Assembly: GCA_002704755.1 (NCBI GenBank)
Contig: PAHC01000034.1
Span: forward strand, 7,172-31,178
Direction of reading: 5' to 3'
Origin: Rhodobiaceae bacterium
Lineage (GTDB): Bacteria; Pseudomonadota; Alphaproteobacteria; Rhizobiales; TMED25
Length of the DNA: 24,007 nucleotides
The stretch's first letter is position 1. Every line of letters starts with the position of its first letter. Both the position numbers and the translations under genes were made by a program. This document shows, one piece after another, positions 14,277-22,921 of the stretch. Under the pieces are notes generated by a model. That model was not told where the DNA came from, searched no databases, and saw only the letters and a list, made by a program, of their open reading frames with translations.

Positions 14277-15668
14277 ATGTTTGATGATTTTACAGTAAAG
14301 GACATAACTCTTGCTGATTTCGGAAATAAAGAGATGGAATTAGCCAGAGTTGAAATGCCAGGTTTAATGGCATTAAGAAAAGAATATAAAGATCAAAAAC
14401 CCTTGGAAGGCGCAAGAATAGTTGGTTGCCTGCATATGACAATTCAAACTGCAGTTTTAATTGAGACACTTGTTGAGTTAGGAGCAGAAGTCAGATGGGC
14501 TTCATGTAATATATTCTCAACTCAAGACCATGCCGCTGCAGCAATAGCAAAAAAAAATATCCCTGTTTTTGCCTTCAAGAATGAAACTTTGGACGAGTAT
14601 TGGGAGTTTGTTGACCGGATTTATCAGTGGCCTGACAATAATCCAAATATGATATTAGACGATGGTGGTGATGCAACAATATATATAATATTAGGCGCTA
14701 GATATGAGTCTGACAAATCTGTCCTTGATAATCCTCAAAATGAAGAGGAAGAGGTTCTATTTAAACAAATCATAACAAGAGCAAAATTAAGTCCTAATTG
14801 GTTTACAGATATACAAAGTAAAATTATTGGTGTTACAGAGGAAACTACTACCGGAGTTAATAGACTGGTAATGATGGAAAATGAAGCTAGTCTTCCATTT
14901 TCTGCTATAAATGTAAATAATTCAGTAACAAAGTCAAAATTTGATAATCTATATGGGTGCAGAGAAAGTCTTATAGATGGGATAAGACGTGCAACTGATC
15001 TCATGATAGCAGGAAAAATAGCTGTTGTTGCTGGTTATGGTGATGTAGGAAAAGGATGTGCATCCTCCCTGAAAGCCTCTGGAGCACGTGTTATTATTAC
15101 CGAAATTGACCCGATATGTGCGCTCCAAGCAGCTTTAGAGGGCTATGAAGTAAGAACTATGGATGAAATTTCGTCAGAAGCCGATATTTTTGTTACTGCT
15201 ACAGGTAATAAAGACATCATCACTTTGGAACATATGAGAAAAATGAAAAATATGGCAATAGTATGTAATATTGGTCATTTTGATGCAGAAATACAGGTTT
15301 CAAAACTTAAAAATCTAAGATGGGAAAACATTAAACCTCAAGTTGATGAAATAGAATTTCCTGATGGGAAAAAAATTATCTTATTAGCTGAAGGGAGGCT
15401 CGTAAATCTTGGTTGTGCTACCGGACATCCTAGTTTTATAATGAGCGCTTCATTCACAAATCAAGTATTAGCACAAATAGAATTATTTAATAATAATGAT
15501 AAATACAGCAATAAAGTATATATGCTTCCTAAAAAACTTGATGAGAAAGTTGCGGAACTTCATCTAGAAAAACTCAACGTGCATCTTACGGTTCTAAATG
15601 AAGACCAAAGTAGTTATATTGGTGTGTCTAGTTCAGGTCCATTCAAACCAGATCATTATAGGTATTAA
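14277..15668 (+). CDS. ahcY: Adenosylhomocysteinase (S-adenosyl-L-homocysteine hydrolase)
   Basis: This NAD-dependent cytosolic enzyme of 463 residues splits S-adenosylhomocysteine into adenosine and homocysteine, removing the inhibitor left by methyltransferases. Visible are GCLHMTIQTAVLIETL (about 50-65), WASCNIFSTQDHAAAAI, TEETTTGVNRL, the NVNNSVTKSKFDN active-site segment, the NAD-binding VVAGYGDVGKGCA and the conserved end KPDHYRY. It carries the roughly 40-residue insertion (EEEEVLFKQII to DIQSKIIG) typical of proteobacterial and eukaryotic forms. No clear Shine-Dalgarno precedes the ATG. The 97-base upstream gap shows AT-rich DNA without a riboswitch I can identify. It follows chvG on the same strand. 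Confidence 0.98.
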   Translation: MFDDFTVKDITLADFGNKEMELARVEMPGLMALRKEYKDQKPLEGARIVGCLHMTIQTAVLIETLVELGAEVRWASCNIFSTQDHAAAAIAKKNIPVFAFKNETLDEYWEFVDRIYQWPDNNPNMILDDGGDATIYIILGARYESDKSVLDNPQNEEEEVLFKQIITRAKLSPNWFTDIQSKIIGVTEETTTGVNRLVMMENEASLPFSAINVNNSVTKSKFDNLYGCRESLIDGIRRATDLMIAGKIAVVAGYGDVGKGCASSLKASGARVIITEIDPICALQAALEGYEVRTMDEISSEADIFVTATGNKDIITLEHMRKMKNMAIVCNIGHFDAEIQVSKLKNLRWENIKPQVDEIEFPDGKKIILLAEGRLVNLGCATGHPSFIMSASFTNQVLAQIELFNNNDKYSNKVYMLPKKLDEKVAELHLEKLNVHLTVLNEDQSSYIGVSSSGPFKPDHYRY

Positions 15669-15753
15669 ACACAATCCATTCAGTTATAAAATTTTTTAAC
15701 CTTTAACTGATTAAATATTAATTTTATATAAAAACTTTGATAGACTTCTATTT

Positions 15754-17733
15754 ATGGATGCTCTTCTGATATATTTTAGTACACCAATTAATGTATATTT
15801 CTTAATTCTAATATCATTTTCAACAGCTTCAATAATCATCATAGGCAGGGATATCAAACCTATTCGTAATTATGTTTTAAAATTCAAAAATATAAATATG
15901 AACTCAATGTTGTTAAAATATACTAGAAGTCTAGAAAATAATCTATCAAGAGTATTGAGCGATGACGATATATACTCTTTCACTGAAATTATATGGGTAA
16001 AATTAGATAACAAATTAGTAGATATTAATTTAAATTATGTGAAGATTTTTAGGGATTATACTTATGAACAAATAATTAGTAATAATACAAATTTAATCTC
16101 CGCAGAAGAAGAGGTAATATTAAATAAAAATCCAACTCAATTAAAAAAAATTATAAGAGGCAAACAGGTTCTCCTTGAAATAATTAAAATAAAAAAAGAA
16201 AATTACGTTATATTTAAAGCAAAAAATATTACTTCCACAAATGATTTAGAACAATTATTTATTAAGCAGAATGAGACAAATCTGCAACTCATGAACCAAC
16301 TCACTAATCCACTTATAATATATGATCAAAATAAATCTCCTATATTTTTTAATTCATCTTTCAAAAGTTTTTTCTCATTAGATGATGATACCTTGGGCAA
16401 AAAACCAAATGAATCAGAAATCTTGGAGATCCTTAGGCAAAAAAAACTTCTACCATATCAGGCAAACTTCCGAGAATGGAAAAAGCAACAACTAAATATC
16501 TATAACACATTAGAAAATAGAGAACAGTGGTGGTATCTCCAGGATGGCAGAACTCTTAGAGTGATCTCTCAAGCAAATCCAATGGGAGGTGTTACTCATA
16601 TATATGAAAATTATACTGATAAATTAGCATTAGAGAATGAAACTGCACTTTTATTGTCCATTCAAGAACAAACGATAAATAGTCTTTCAGAGGGAATTAT
16701 ATTGTTTGGGACAAACGGAAAAGTTAAATTACATAATCATCAATTCAATAAGATTTTTAAAATAGTTGACAATATTCAGGATCTGCATATTGAAAAATTA
16801 CTTGAGGAAATTCTTAAGAAAGATCCTTCGTCAAAATTCAATGATATCTTAATTAATGTAGTTTCATCCGGGGTTAACAGAAAAGATCATAGTAATATTA
16901 TGGAATTTAATAAAAATATTCTTCACTATCAATCTTCCATATTACCTGATAGATCAATCCTATATACATTTACTGATATTACAGCTAGTCAAAATATAGA
17001 AAATGCATTAATTGAGAAAAATAAGGCACTTTCCGAGGCTGATTATATCAAAACCAATTTTCTAAATAACATATCACATGAACTTAGAGCTCCACTTCAA
17101 AATATAATTGGATTTTCAGATATTCTTGAAGCAAGATTATCCAATATTAATAAAGATCAGAATATTATTGATTATATAAATGATATAAAAAGGTCTGGAA
17201 GGGAATTACATCATCAAATAAACCAAATTCTTGAGTTAACAGATCTTGAGTCAAATGGACTGAAACACAATCAGATTGGATACAGCGCTGATAATCTATC
17301 AGAGTTACTTCAAAGTGAACTAAATAAACTAAATTTTTTAGATAAGAAATTTATAATTAAAATACATAAAGAGTATAAAGATGAAGCGGCAAAAAAAAAC
17401 AGCATAAATTCAGGTTTTTTTAAAGTGTTCAATCAGCTTATAAAAATAATTGATAAAAACCTTGTTATGGATGGTGATTCAGAATACGAGATAATTATGT
17501 CAAAAATAACAGACCATGAATTTGATCAATATATATTTAATATCTCTTACACAGAACCAATAAATTCAAAGCATATACAGTCTTATTTAGTCATGGATGA
17601 CATATACTCTCCAGGGAGTATAGAGAAAACTATTTTAGAGAAATATTCTCAAATTCTGGGATATCAAATAGATTTATCATCAGAATTTAATGAGTTCAAA
17701 ATCAAAGTCCCAATAGTTGCTCATGAAAGCTGA
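15754..17733 (+). CDS. divL: DivL-like PAS-domain histidine kinase with degenerate ATP-binding domain
   Basis: The 659-residue protein has one N-terminal membrane helix (about 14-31), then probable PAS-type sensor segments at about 75-160, 175-290 and 305-410. The third is clearest (LSEGIILFGTNGKVKLHNHQF). A dimerisation domain carries His442 in NNISHELRAPLQNIIGFSDIL. The remaining 150 residues should be the HATPase domain, but I find no N-box Asn pair, no DxGxG and no GxG lid: KVFNQLIKIIDKNL stands where the N-box should be. Position before tsaE-amgK-murU matches divL as I recall it in Caulobacter, where DivL modulates the kinase CckA and does not need kinase activity. Caulobacter DivL has Tyr in place of His. 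The downstream gene starts inside its last codons. Confidence 0.8.
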   Translation: MDALLIYFSTPINVYFLILISFSTASIIIIGRDIKPIRNYVLKFKNINMNSMLLKYTRSLENNLSRVLSDDDIYSFTEIIWVKLDNKLVDINLNYVKIFRDYTYEQIISNNTNLISAEEEVILNKNPTQLKKIIRGKQVLLEIIKIKKENYVIFKAKNITSTNDLEQLFIKQNETNLQLMNQLTNPLIIYDQNKSPIFFNSSFKSFFSLDDDTLGKKPNESEILEILRQKKLLPYQANFREWKKQQLNIYNTLENREQWWYLQDGRTLRVISQANPMGGVTHIYENYTDKLALENETALLLSIQEQTINSLSEGIILFGTNGKVKLHNHQFNKIFKIVDNIQDLHIEKLLEEILKKDPSSKFNDILINVVSSGVNRKDHSNIMEFNKNILHYQSSILPDRSILYTFTDITASQNIENALIEKNKALSEADYIKTNFLNNISHELRAPLQNIIGFSDILEARLSNINKDQNIIDYINDIKRSGRELHHQINQILELTDLESNGLKHNQIGYSADNLSELLQSELNKLNFLDKKFIIKIHKEYKDEAAKKNSINSGFFKVFNQLIKIIDKNLVMDGDSEYEIIMSKITDHEFDQYIFNISYTEPINSKHIQSYLVMDDIYSPGSIEKTILEKYSQILGYQIDLSSEFNEFKIKVPIVAHES

Positions 17734-19192
17734 AATACATAGAGCTTGCTCACTTCATGAGTTGGCCACTTTTGCAAAGTATCTGACCCCGATTTTAGAA
17801 AAGGGGACTTTATTGGCGTTAAATGGCGATATTGGTTCTGGTAAAACCACATTGTCGAAATACTTGATTAATTATCTCACGTCAACCAGAATTGAAGAAA
17901 TTAGTAGCCCTACGTTTAATTTATATCAAACTTACTCAAATCAAGATCTAATTATATCTCATTATGATTTTTATAGGATTGATAACTCACATGAACTTGA
18001 AGAATTAGACATAAGTGATTCTATTAAGAATAATGTGACAATTATTGAGTGGGCAAATAAATTTCCATCAGTTTTGCCAAAAGATCACATTGAAATACAA
18101 ATAATAAATAAATCAGATAAAAGAGATTACAAAATATTTTTTCATGGAAAATATGAAAAAGTTATTTTAGCTCATAAAAATAGATTAAATTTTCTATCAA
18201 ATTCAGGTCTCAACATTAGAGAAATTACTAATATGAAGGGAGATGCATCGAAAAGGAAATATTTTAGAGTTTATGATGGTGTCAAGAATTTTGTTCTCAT
18301 GGATGCTTCTAAAGAGATTAGAAAAAAGACAAAAACAACCAAGTCCATAAAGGACTTCATTATTATTGATAAATATCTTGATAATATTGGTTTAAGAGTA
18401 CCAAAGATTTATGGATATGATATTAAAAACCAACTTATTCTAGAAGAAGATCTTGGTCTTACGACATATAATGAGTTATATTTAAAACTTAACTTTGAGA
18501 AACTCATTACTCCAGCTATAGAGTCATTACTGATATTAGTGCATTCTAACTATACAACTATAAATGATCTAAATGGCACGGCCTTTGAGCTAAATAAATT
18601 TGATAAAAAAATATTTATTCATGAAGCTAAACTATTCATTGATTATTATTGGCCTTATGCCAAAAGCTCTATCTGTCCAAAAGAGAAGAAGTATGAATTT
18701 TTGTCTATTATAGAAAAAATGTTTTCAGATCTATCTCCAGACAGAACGCTTATATTAAGAGATTATCACTCACCAAATCTCCATTACCTAGAAAATGAAA
18801 AAGGTCATAGGAAGTGTGCTCTAATTGATTTTCAGGATGCCCTCCTAGGTCACCCACTATACGATTTAGTATCTCTGGCACAAGATGCCCGGGTTACTAT
18901 CAGTGAAGTGAAAGAAAAATATATTATTGATGCTTTTAAACAAAAATTTCTCTTTAAGAATTTTCAATTTGGCAATTCATCATTTAATGAACAATACCAA
19001 ATATTAGCAACACAAAGATCACTGAAAATATTGGGTATTTTTGCAAGACTCTCTTTGTTGGAGGGTAAAAATAATTATATAATACATATGCCAAGAATTA
19101 TTAATTACATAAGACGTTCAATGAATTGTAGTTTGTTAGATAATTTAACCAAATGGCTCAAAGTTAATTTTAAGGATACATTTGATGTTTAG
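17723..19192 (+). CDS. Fusion of TsaE (tRNA t6A synthesis ATPase) and AmgK-like sugar kinase
   Basis: Two enzymes are joined in 489 residues. Residues 1-150 are TsaE, the ATPase needed for N6-threonylcarbamoyladenosine at tRNA position 37. It shows Walker A GDIGSGKTTLS (about 35-45), SSPTFNLYQTY and HYDFYRI, then ELEELDI and IIEWANKFP. Residues 155-489 have the aminoglycoside-phosphotransferase fold, with the catalytic loop RDYHSPN (about 346-352) and metal site IDFQDALLGHPLYDL. This matches AmgK, which phosphorylates anomeric MurNAc/GlcNAc in cell-wall recycling, and MurU is two genes on. The ATG at 17723 overlaps the previous gene by 11 bases; a TTG at 17717 is the alternative. The products of the two halves are unrelated pathways, so the fusion probably reflects co-translation. 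Confidence 0.92.
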   Translation: MKAEIHRACSLHELATFAKYLTPILEKGTLLALNGDIGSGKTTLSKYLINYLTSTRIEEISSPTFNLYQTYSNQDLIISHYDFYRIDNSHELEELDISDSIKNNVTIIEWANKFPSVLPKDHIEIQIINKSDKRDYKIFFHGKYEKVILAHKNRLNFLSNSGLNIREITNMKGDASKRKYFRVYDGVKNFVLMDASKEIRKKTKTTKSIKDFIIIDKYLDNIGLRVPKIYGYDIKNQLILEEDLGLTTYNELYLKLNFEKLITPAIESLLILVHSNYTTINDLNGTAFELNKFDKKIFIHEAKLFIDYYWPYAKSSICPKEKKYEFLSIIEKMFSDLSPDRTLILRDYHSPNLHYLENEKGHRKCALIDFQDALLGHPLYDLVSLAQDARVTISEVKEKYIIDAFKQKFLFKNFQFGNSSFNEQYQILATQRSLKILGIFARLSLLEGKNNYIIHMPRIINYIRRSMNCSLLDNLTKWLKVNFKDTFDV

Positions 19193-20432
19193 ATCCTTCT
19201 TCCCAATGCCAAAAATTTTTTTTCCAGCTGCATTAGCATGGATAATATTTGTAACAATTATTTGGTTCTGGATTGGTAATGATATTGCTTCTTTTGTTGG
19301 ATTAGCCATTGAAGAAACTGATGAGCCAATTATTGGGCTTGGATTTTTTCTAACGAAAAAATTTATTTGGTTTTATATTTATTACATATTATCAACCCTA
19401 ATCTTTGCACTATTCTGGTTCAAATTTGCACCACACCCATGGCAATACTGGTCAATATTAGGATCATCGCTTATAATATTTTCTACCTATTTTGGTGTCC
19501 AGGTCATGGTTGCAATCAATAACTGGAGAAGACCCTTCTTTGACTCAATTCAGGATGCGCTTGGGGGTGAGGCACAAGTACTTTCATCAGATTTATATTA
19601 CTTAATGATAGTTTTTGCACAAATTGCCTTTGTTTCATTAGCTGTTTTTGTATTAACAAGATTTTTTGTCAGCCACTACATCTTCAGATGGCGTACAGCA
19701 ATGAATTTTTATTATACAGGTCAATGGCAAAAATTAAGGACTATTGAAGGTGCAGCTCAAAGGGTACAAGAAGATACCATGAGATTTGCTGCAATAATGG
19801 AAGGTCTTGGTGTTTCAATAATCGACTCAGTCATGACGTTGATAGCTTTTCTACCTGTATTATTATCATTATCTGAATATGTTACTATTTTACCTCTGAT
19901 CGGAGAAATACCAGCTCCTTTGGTCAATGCAGCAATTTTTTGGTCTATATTTGGGACAATCTTTCTGGCCATAGTAGGAATTAAATTACCTGGGTTGGAG
20001 TTCAGAAATCAAAGAGTTGAGGCTTCTCTCCGAAAAGAATTAGTATATGGTGAAGATGATGCCAATAGAGCAACTCCTCAATCAATAGGTGAACTATTTA
20101 ACAATGTGAGAAAAAATTATTTTCGCCTTTATTTTCACTATCTATATTTTAATGTTGCAAGAAGTTTTTATTTGCAAGCAGATAATATTTTTTCATACCT
20201 TATATTGATTCCTACGATAGTAGCTGGGAAAATTACATTTGGGATCTTACAACAAATACTTACAGCTTTTGGTCAAGTTTCGAATTCATTTCAGTATATC
20301 GTGAATGCCTGGCCAACAATTATTGAACTGATTTCTATATTTAAAAGGTTGCAGGCTTTCGAGTCTACACTTTCTGGAAAAAATTTATCAAAAATTGAGT
20401 TCTCAAAAGATGAACAACAAAAAGAGTATTAA
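19185..20432 (+). CDS. sbmA: SbmA/BacA-family transporter
   Basis: This inner-membrane protein of 415 residues matches the SbmA/BacA family of proton-driven importers for peptides such as proline-rich antimicrobials and bleomycin. Supporting segments are QVMVAINNWRRPFFDSIQDAL (about 107-127), RWRTAMNFYYTGQW (about 170-183), RVQEDTMRFA (about 196-205) and KNYFRLYFHYLYFNVARSFY (about 307-326). About seven or eight membrane helices are expected; no ATPase domain is attached. The ATG at 19185 overlaps the kinase gene by eight bases, and the next gene begins 23 bases before its stop, so it is embedded in the operon. Its place between AmgK and MurU is unusual and hints at uptake of cell-wall material, but this is only inference. 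In rhizobia BacA also affects envelope lipids and symbiosis. Confidence 0.93.
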   Translation: MFRSFFPMPKIFFPAALAWIIFVTIIWFWIGNDIASFVGLAIEETDEPIIGLGFFLTKKFIWFYIYYILSTLIFALFWFKFAPHPWQYWSILGSSLIIFSTYFGVQVMVAINNWRRPFFDSIQDALGGEAQVLSSDLYYLMIVFAQIAFVSLAVFVLTRFFVSHYIFRWRTAMNFYYTGQWQKLRTIEGAAQRVQEDTMRFAAIMEGLGVSIIDSVMTLIAFLPVLLSLSEYVTILPLIGEIPAPLVNAAIFWSIFGTIFLAIVGIKLPGLEFRNQRVEASLRKELVYGEDDANRATPQSIGELFNNVRKNYFRLYFHYLYFNVARSFYLQADNIFSYLILIPTIVAGKITFGILQQILTAFGQVSNSFQYIVNAWPTIIELISIFKRLQAFESTLSGKNLSKIEFSKDEQQKEY

Positions 20433-21141
20433 AGAAAAGCCTAATGATGCATTTATCCTAGCTGCTGGCTATGGCAAACGTTTACTCCCACTCACTGAAA
20501 AGTGTCCTAAGCCGCTGATAGAAATTGCAGGCAAACCGATGATTAGCTATATCATTGATGCCCTTCAATTAATAAATATTGAAAATATCTACATCAATAC
20601 CTTTTATCTTTCTGATCAATTAGAGAAGTACTTAGAAGAAAATTATCCTAATATAATTATATCAAAAGAAACAGAACTCCTGGATACTGGAGGGGGGTTA
20701 AAATATGGTGTCCCTACTGACTATGACCGATCAATATATATTATTAATTCAGATACAATGCTTTTAAATGATTATAAGGATCTACTATATAGGTTGAGTG
20801 AAAAATATATTTATGATGATGCTGATGCTGTTTTGGCTTTATCCAAAAAAGAAAAAGCAATCGGTTACAATGGGAATGGTGATTTTTTTCTTGATAAAGA
20901 TAAAAATATATCAAAAGAAAATCATAGTAATATTGAGAAATTTGTATTTATGGGGATTTCAATTTTAAATACCAGAACTCTGAATAAAGTAAATAATAAG
21001 ATTTTTTCACTCAATATGATTTGGAATAATTTAATATTGAGAAGAAAATGCTCAGGTATACTTCATGACTCAAATTGGTATCACACAGGGGATTTAATAT
21101 CCTTAAATAATTTTGAAAAATATTTGATTGAGAACAAATGA
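20410..21141 (+). CDS. murU: MurU-like nucleotidyltransferase (MurNAc/hexose-1-phosphate uridylyltransferase)
   Basis: The 243-residue cytosolic enzyme has the sugar-nucleotidyltransferase signature FILAAGYGKRLLPLTEKCPKP (about 15-35 from the ATG at 20410), then LIEIAGKPMI, and the metal site in YIINSDTML. MurU makes UDP-MurNAc from MurNAc-1-phosphate and lets recycled wall sugar bypass fosfomycin-sensitive MurA. Partnership with the AmgK half of the neighbouring fusion supports this; on sequence alone a mannose-1-phosphate guanylyltransferase is possible. The start lies within the end of the SbmA-like gene. An upstream TTG at 20395 would add five residues. Its stop overlaps the next start (ATGA). 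Confidence 0.88.
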   Translation: MNNKKSIKEKPNDAFILAAGYGKRLLPLTEKCPKPLIEIAGKPMISYIIDALQLINIENIYINTFYLSDQLEKYLEENYPNIIISKETELLDTGGGLKYGVPTDYDRSIYIINSDTMLLNDYKDLLYRLSEKYIYDDADAVLALSKKEKAIGYNGNGDFFLDKDKNISKENHSNIEKFVFMGISILNTRTLNKVNNKIFSLNMIWNNLILRRKCSGILHDSNWYHTGDLISLNNFEKYLIENK

Positions 21142-22562
21142 GAATAGTTTTTTATGACTTTGAGACTACTGGCAGAGACAAATATTGGGATCAGATAATA
21201 CAAGTCGGAGCAATACTTTGCGATGAAGACTTAAATGAACTCGATCAGTTCAATATAAAATGCAAATTAAACAAGTCTATCATTCCTGCACCACAGGCAC
21301 TATTAGTAAATGGATTGTCAATGAATGAAATCGCTAAACACGAGCTCTCATACTACGATCTTGTTTACCAAATGAAAGAGAAATTTGATGATTGGAGTCC
21401 CGCTATTTTCATTGGGTATAATTCTATCAATTTTGATGAAGAATTTCTCCGTAACGCTTTATTTCAAAATTTGCATGAAAACGCTTATTTGACTCAGATT
21501 AACAATAACGGCCGGGCTGATGCCTTAAATATAGTTCAAGCATCTTCAATATTTACACCTATGGCCATAAAATTACCAGATACCAAAAATAAATTTAAAT
21601 TAGATCTATTAGCACCCGAAAATAATATTATGCATGAAAATGCACACGACGCATTAGCGGATGTAATTGCAACAATTGAAATTTGCAGGTTAATAAAAAT
21701 AAATAATAATGAATTCTGGGAAAGGTCACTTCAGTCATCTACAAAAAAAGGGGTTTCTCAAATATTTGAAAACGATACAATGTATTGCCATCACGAGGCA
21801 TATTATGGGAATGTGTATCCTTTCGTTACAACACATATTGGAACTTATAGTAATAAAAATAACTCTGAACTAAATATATTATTTGATTTGAAAAAGGACC
21901 CAAAAGAGTATGTAGATCTAGATAAAGCGCAGCTAAAAGAGTTATATAAATCTGAAAAACTATTTAGGTACATTAGAAATAATAGACACCCCATGATCAT
22001 GCCAAAGACATATGCCACAAGCTTTGCCAATTATGAAAAGATTGGCTTTTATGAGCTTGAATCTAGAGTAGATGTTATTCAAAATAATACAGACTTTAAA
22101 CGAAAAATACTTGAAATTCATAATGAAGCTTCAGAGAGCTACTCAAATGAGTCTCAATTAGATGTATATGATGAAGAGAGTATATATTTGGGAGGATTCC
22201 CAAACTCCTCTGATAAACTAACAATGAAAAAATTTCATAGAGCTACATGGAAAGATAAAGTAATAATTTGTGAAGAATTTTCAGATAAGAGGTATAAATA
22301 CTTTGGAAAACAAATTATTTATAATTATAATAAAGAACTGCTAGAGATTAATGATAGAAATATATTTCAAAAGACTCTTGCAAATAGGTTAATGAGTAAT
22401 AACAGTGAGAAATGGTTAACTATACCAGAAGCATTCAATCAAATTGATAATTTAAGAGATAAGCATGGAGAAGATACTGAAATCTTAAAATTTATTCATG
22501 AATTTAATGCATATTTAGAGGATTTATATCAATCTCATAGTAGCGGATTATTGACTTCATAA
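21138..22562 (+). CDS. sbcB: Exodeoxyribonuclease I (DEDDh exonuclease)
   Basis: This 474-residue enzyme, the length of E. coli SbcB, degrades single-stranded DNA from 3' ends in repair and recombination. Exo motif I is FYDFETTG (Asp7, Glu9), motif II is IGYNSINFDEEFLR (Asp100), and motif III is HENAHDALADV (His170, Asp175), so the DEDDh set is complete. The ssDNA-binding SH3-like and C-terminal helical regions fill about 195-474, with HHEAYYGNVYPFV and LFRYIRNNRHP like those in ExoI. It overlaps murU by four bases. In Caulobacter-type gene orders addB and addA occupy this position before trxA, so sbcB appears to stand in their place. Confidence 0.95.
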   Translation: MRIVFYDFETTGRDKYWDQIIQVGAILCDEDLNELDQFNIKCKLNKSIIPAPQALLVNGLSMNEIAKHELSYYDLVYQMKEKFDDWSPAIFIGYNSINFDEEFLRNALFQNLHENAYLTQINNNGRADALNIVQASSIFTPMAIKLPDTKNKFKLDLLAPENNIMHENAHDALADVIATIEICRLIKINNNEFWERSLQSSTKKGVSQIFENDTMYCHHEAYYGNVYPFVTTHIGTYSNKNNSELNILFDLKKDPKEYVDLDKAQLKELYKSEKLFRYIRNNRHPMIMPKTYATSFANYEKIGFYELESRVDVIQNNTDFKRKILEIHNEASESYSNESQLDVYDEESIYLGGFPNSSDKLTMKKFHRATWKDKVIICEEFSDKRYKYFGKQIIYNYNKELLEINDRNIFQKTLANRLMSNNSEKWLTIPEAFNQIDNLRDKHGEDTEILKFIHEFNAYLEDLYQSHSSGLLTS

Positions 22563-22598
22563 ACTTAACTGTTAGGCTATTTATAAAGGAGATTTAAG

Positions 22599-22919
22599 AT
22601 GGCAACAAAACAAATAACAGATGATAATTTTCAAAATGAAATAAACAATTCTGAGGTACCCGTTCTAGTAGATTTCTGGGCTGAATGGTGTGGGCCTTGT
22701 AAACAGATCGGTCCAGTACTCGAAGAAATATCATCAGAATATGATGGCCGTATATCAATAATCAAAGTGAATATTGATGAAAATCCTGTAACGCCTACTA
22801 ATTATGGGATAAGAGGAATCCCCACATTACTTCTCTTTAAAAACTCAGAATTAGTATCAACTAAAGTTGGCGCTTTCCCAAAATCAACATTAATAGACTG
22901 GATAGATGAAAATATTTAG
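22599..22919 (+). CDS. trxA: Thioredoxin
   Basis: The 106-residue protein is a standard cytosolic thioredoxin that reduces disulfides in enzymes such as ribonucleotide reductase and, in this genome, possibly ArsC. The active site is WAEWCGPCK with Cys31 and Cys34, and the cis-Pro loop GIRGIPTLLLF places Pro75 opposite it. An ideal Shine-Dalgarno AAGGAG (22586-22591) lies seven bases before the ATG, suggesting strong translation. The gene follows sbcB after 36 bases and stops two bases before the convergent folC stop. Confidence 0.98.
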   Translation: MATKQITDDNFQNEINNSEVPVLVDFWAEWCGPCKQIGPVLEEISSEYDGRISIIKVNIDENPVTPTNYGIRGIPTLLLFKNSELVSTKVGAFPKSTLIDWIDENI

Positions 22920-22921
22920 CA

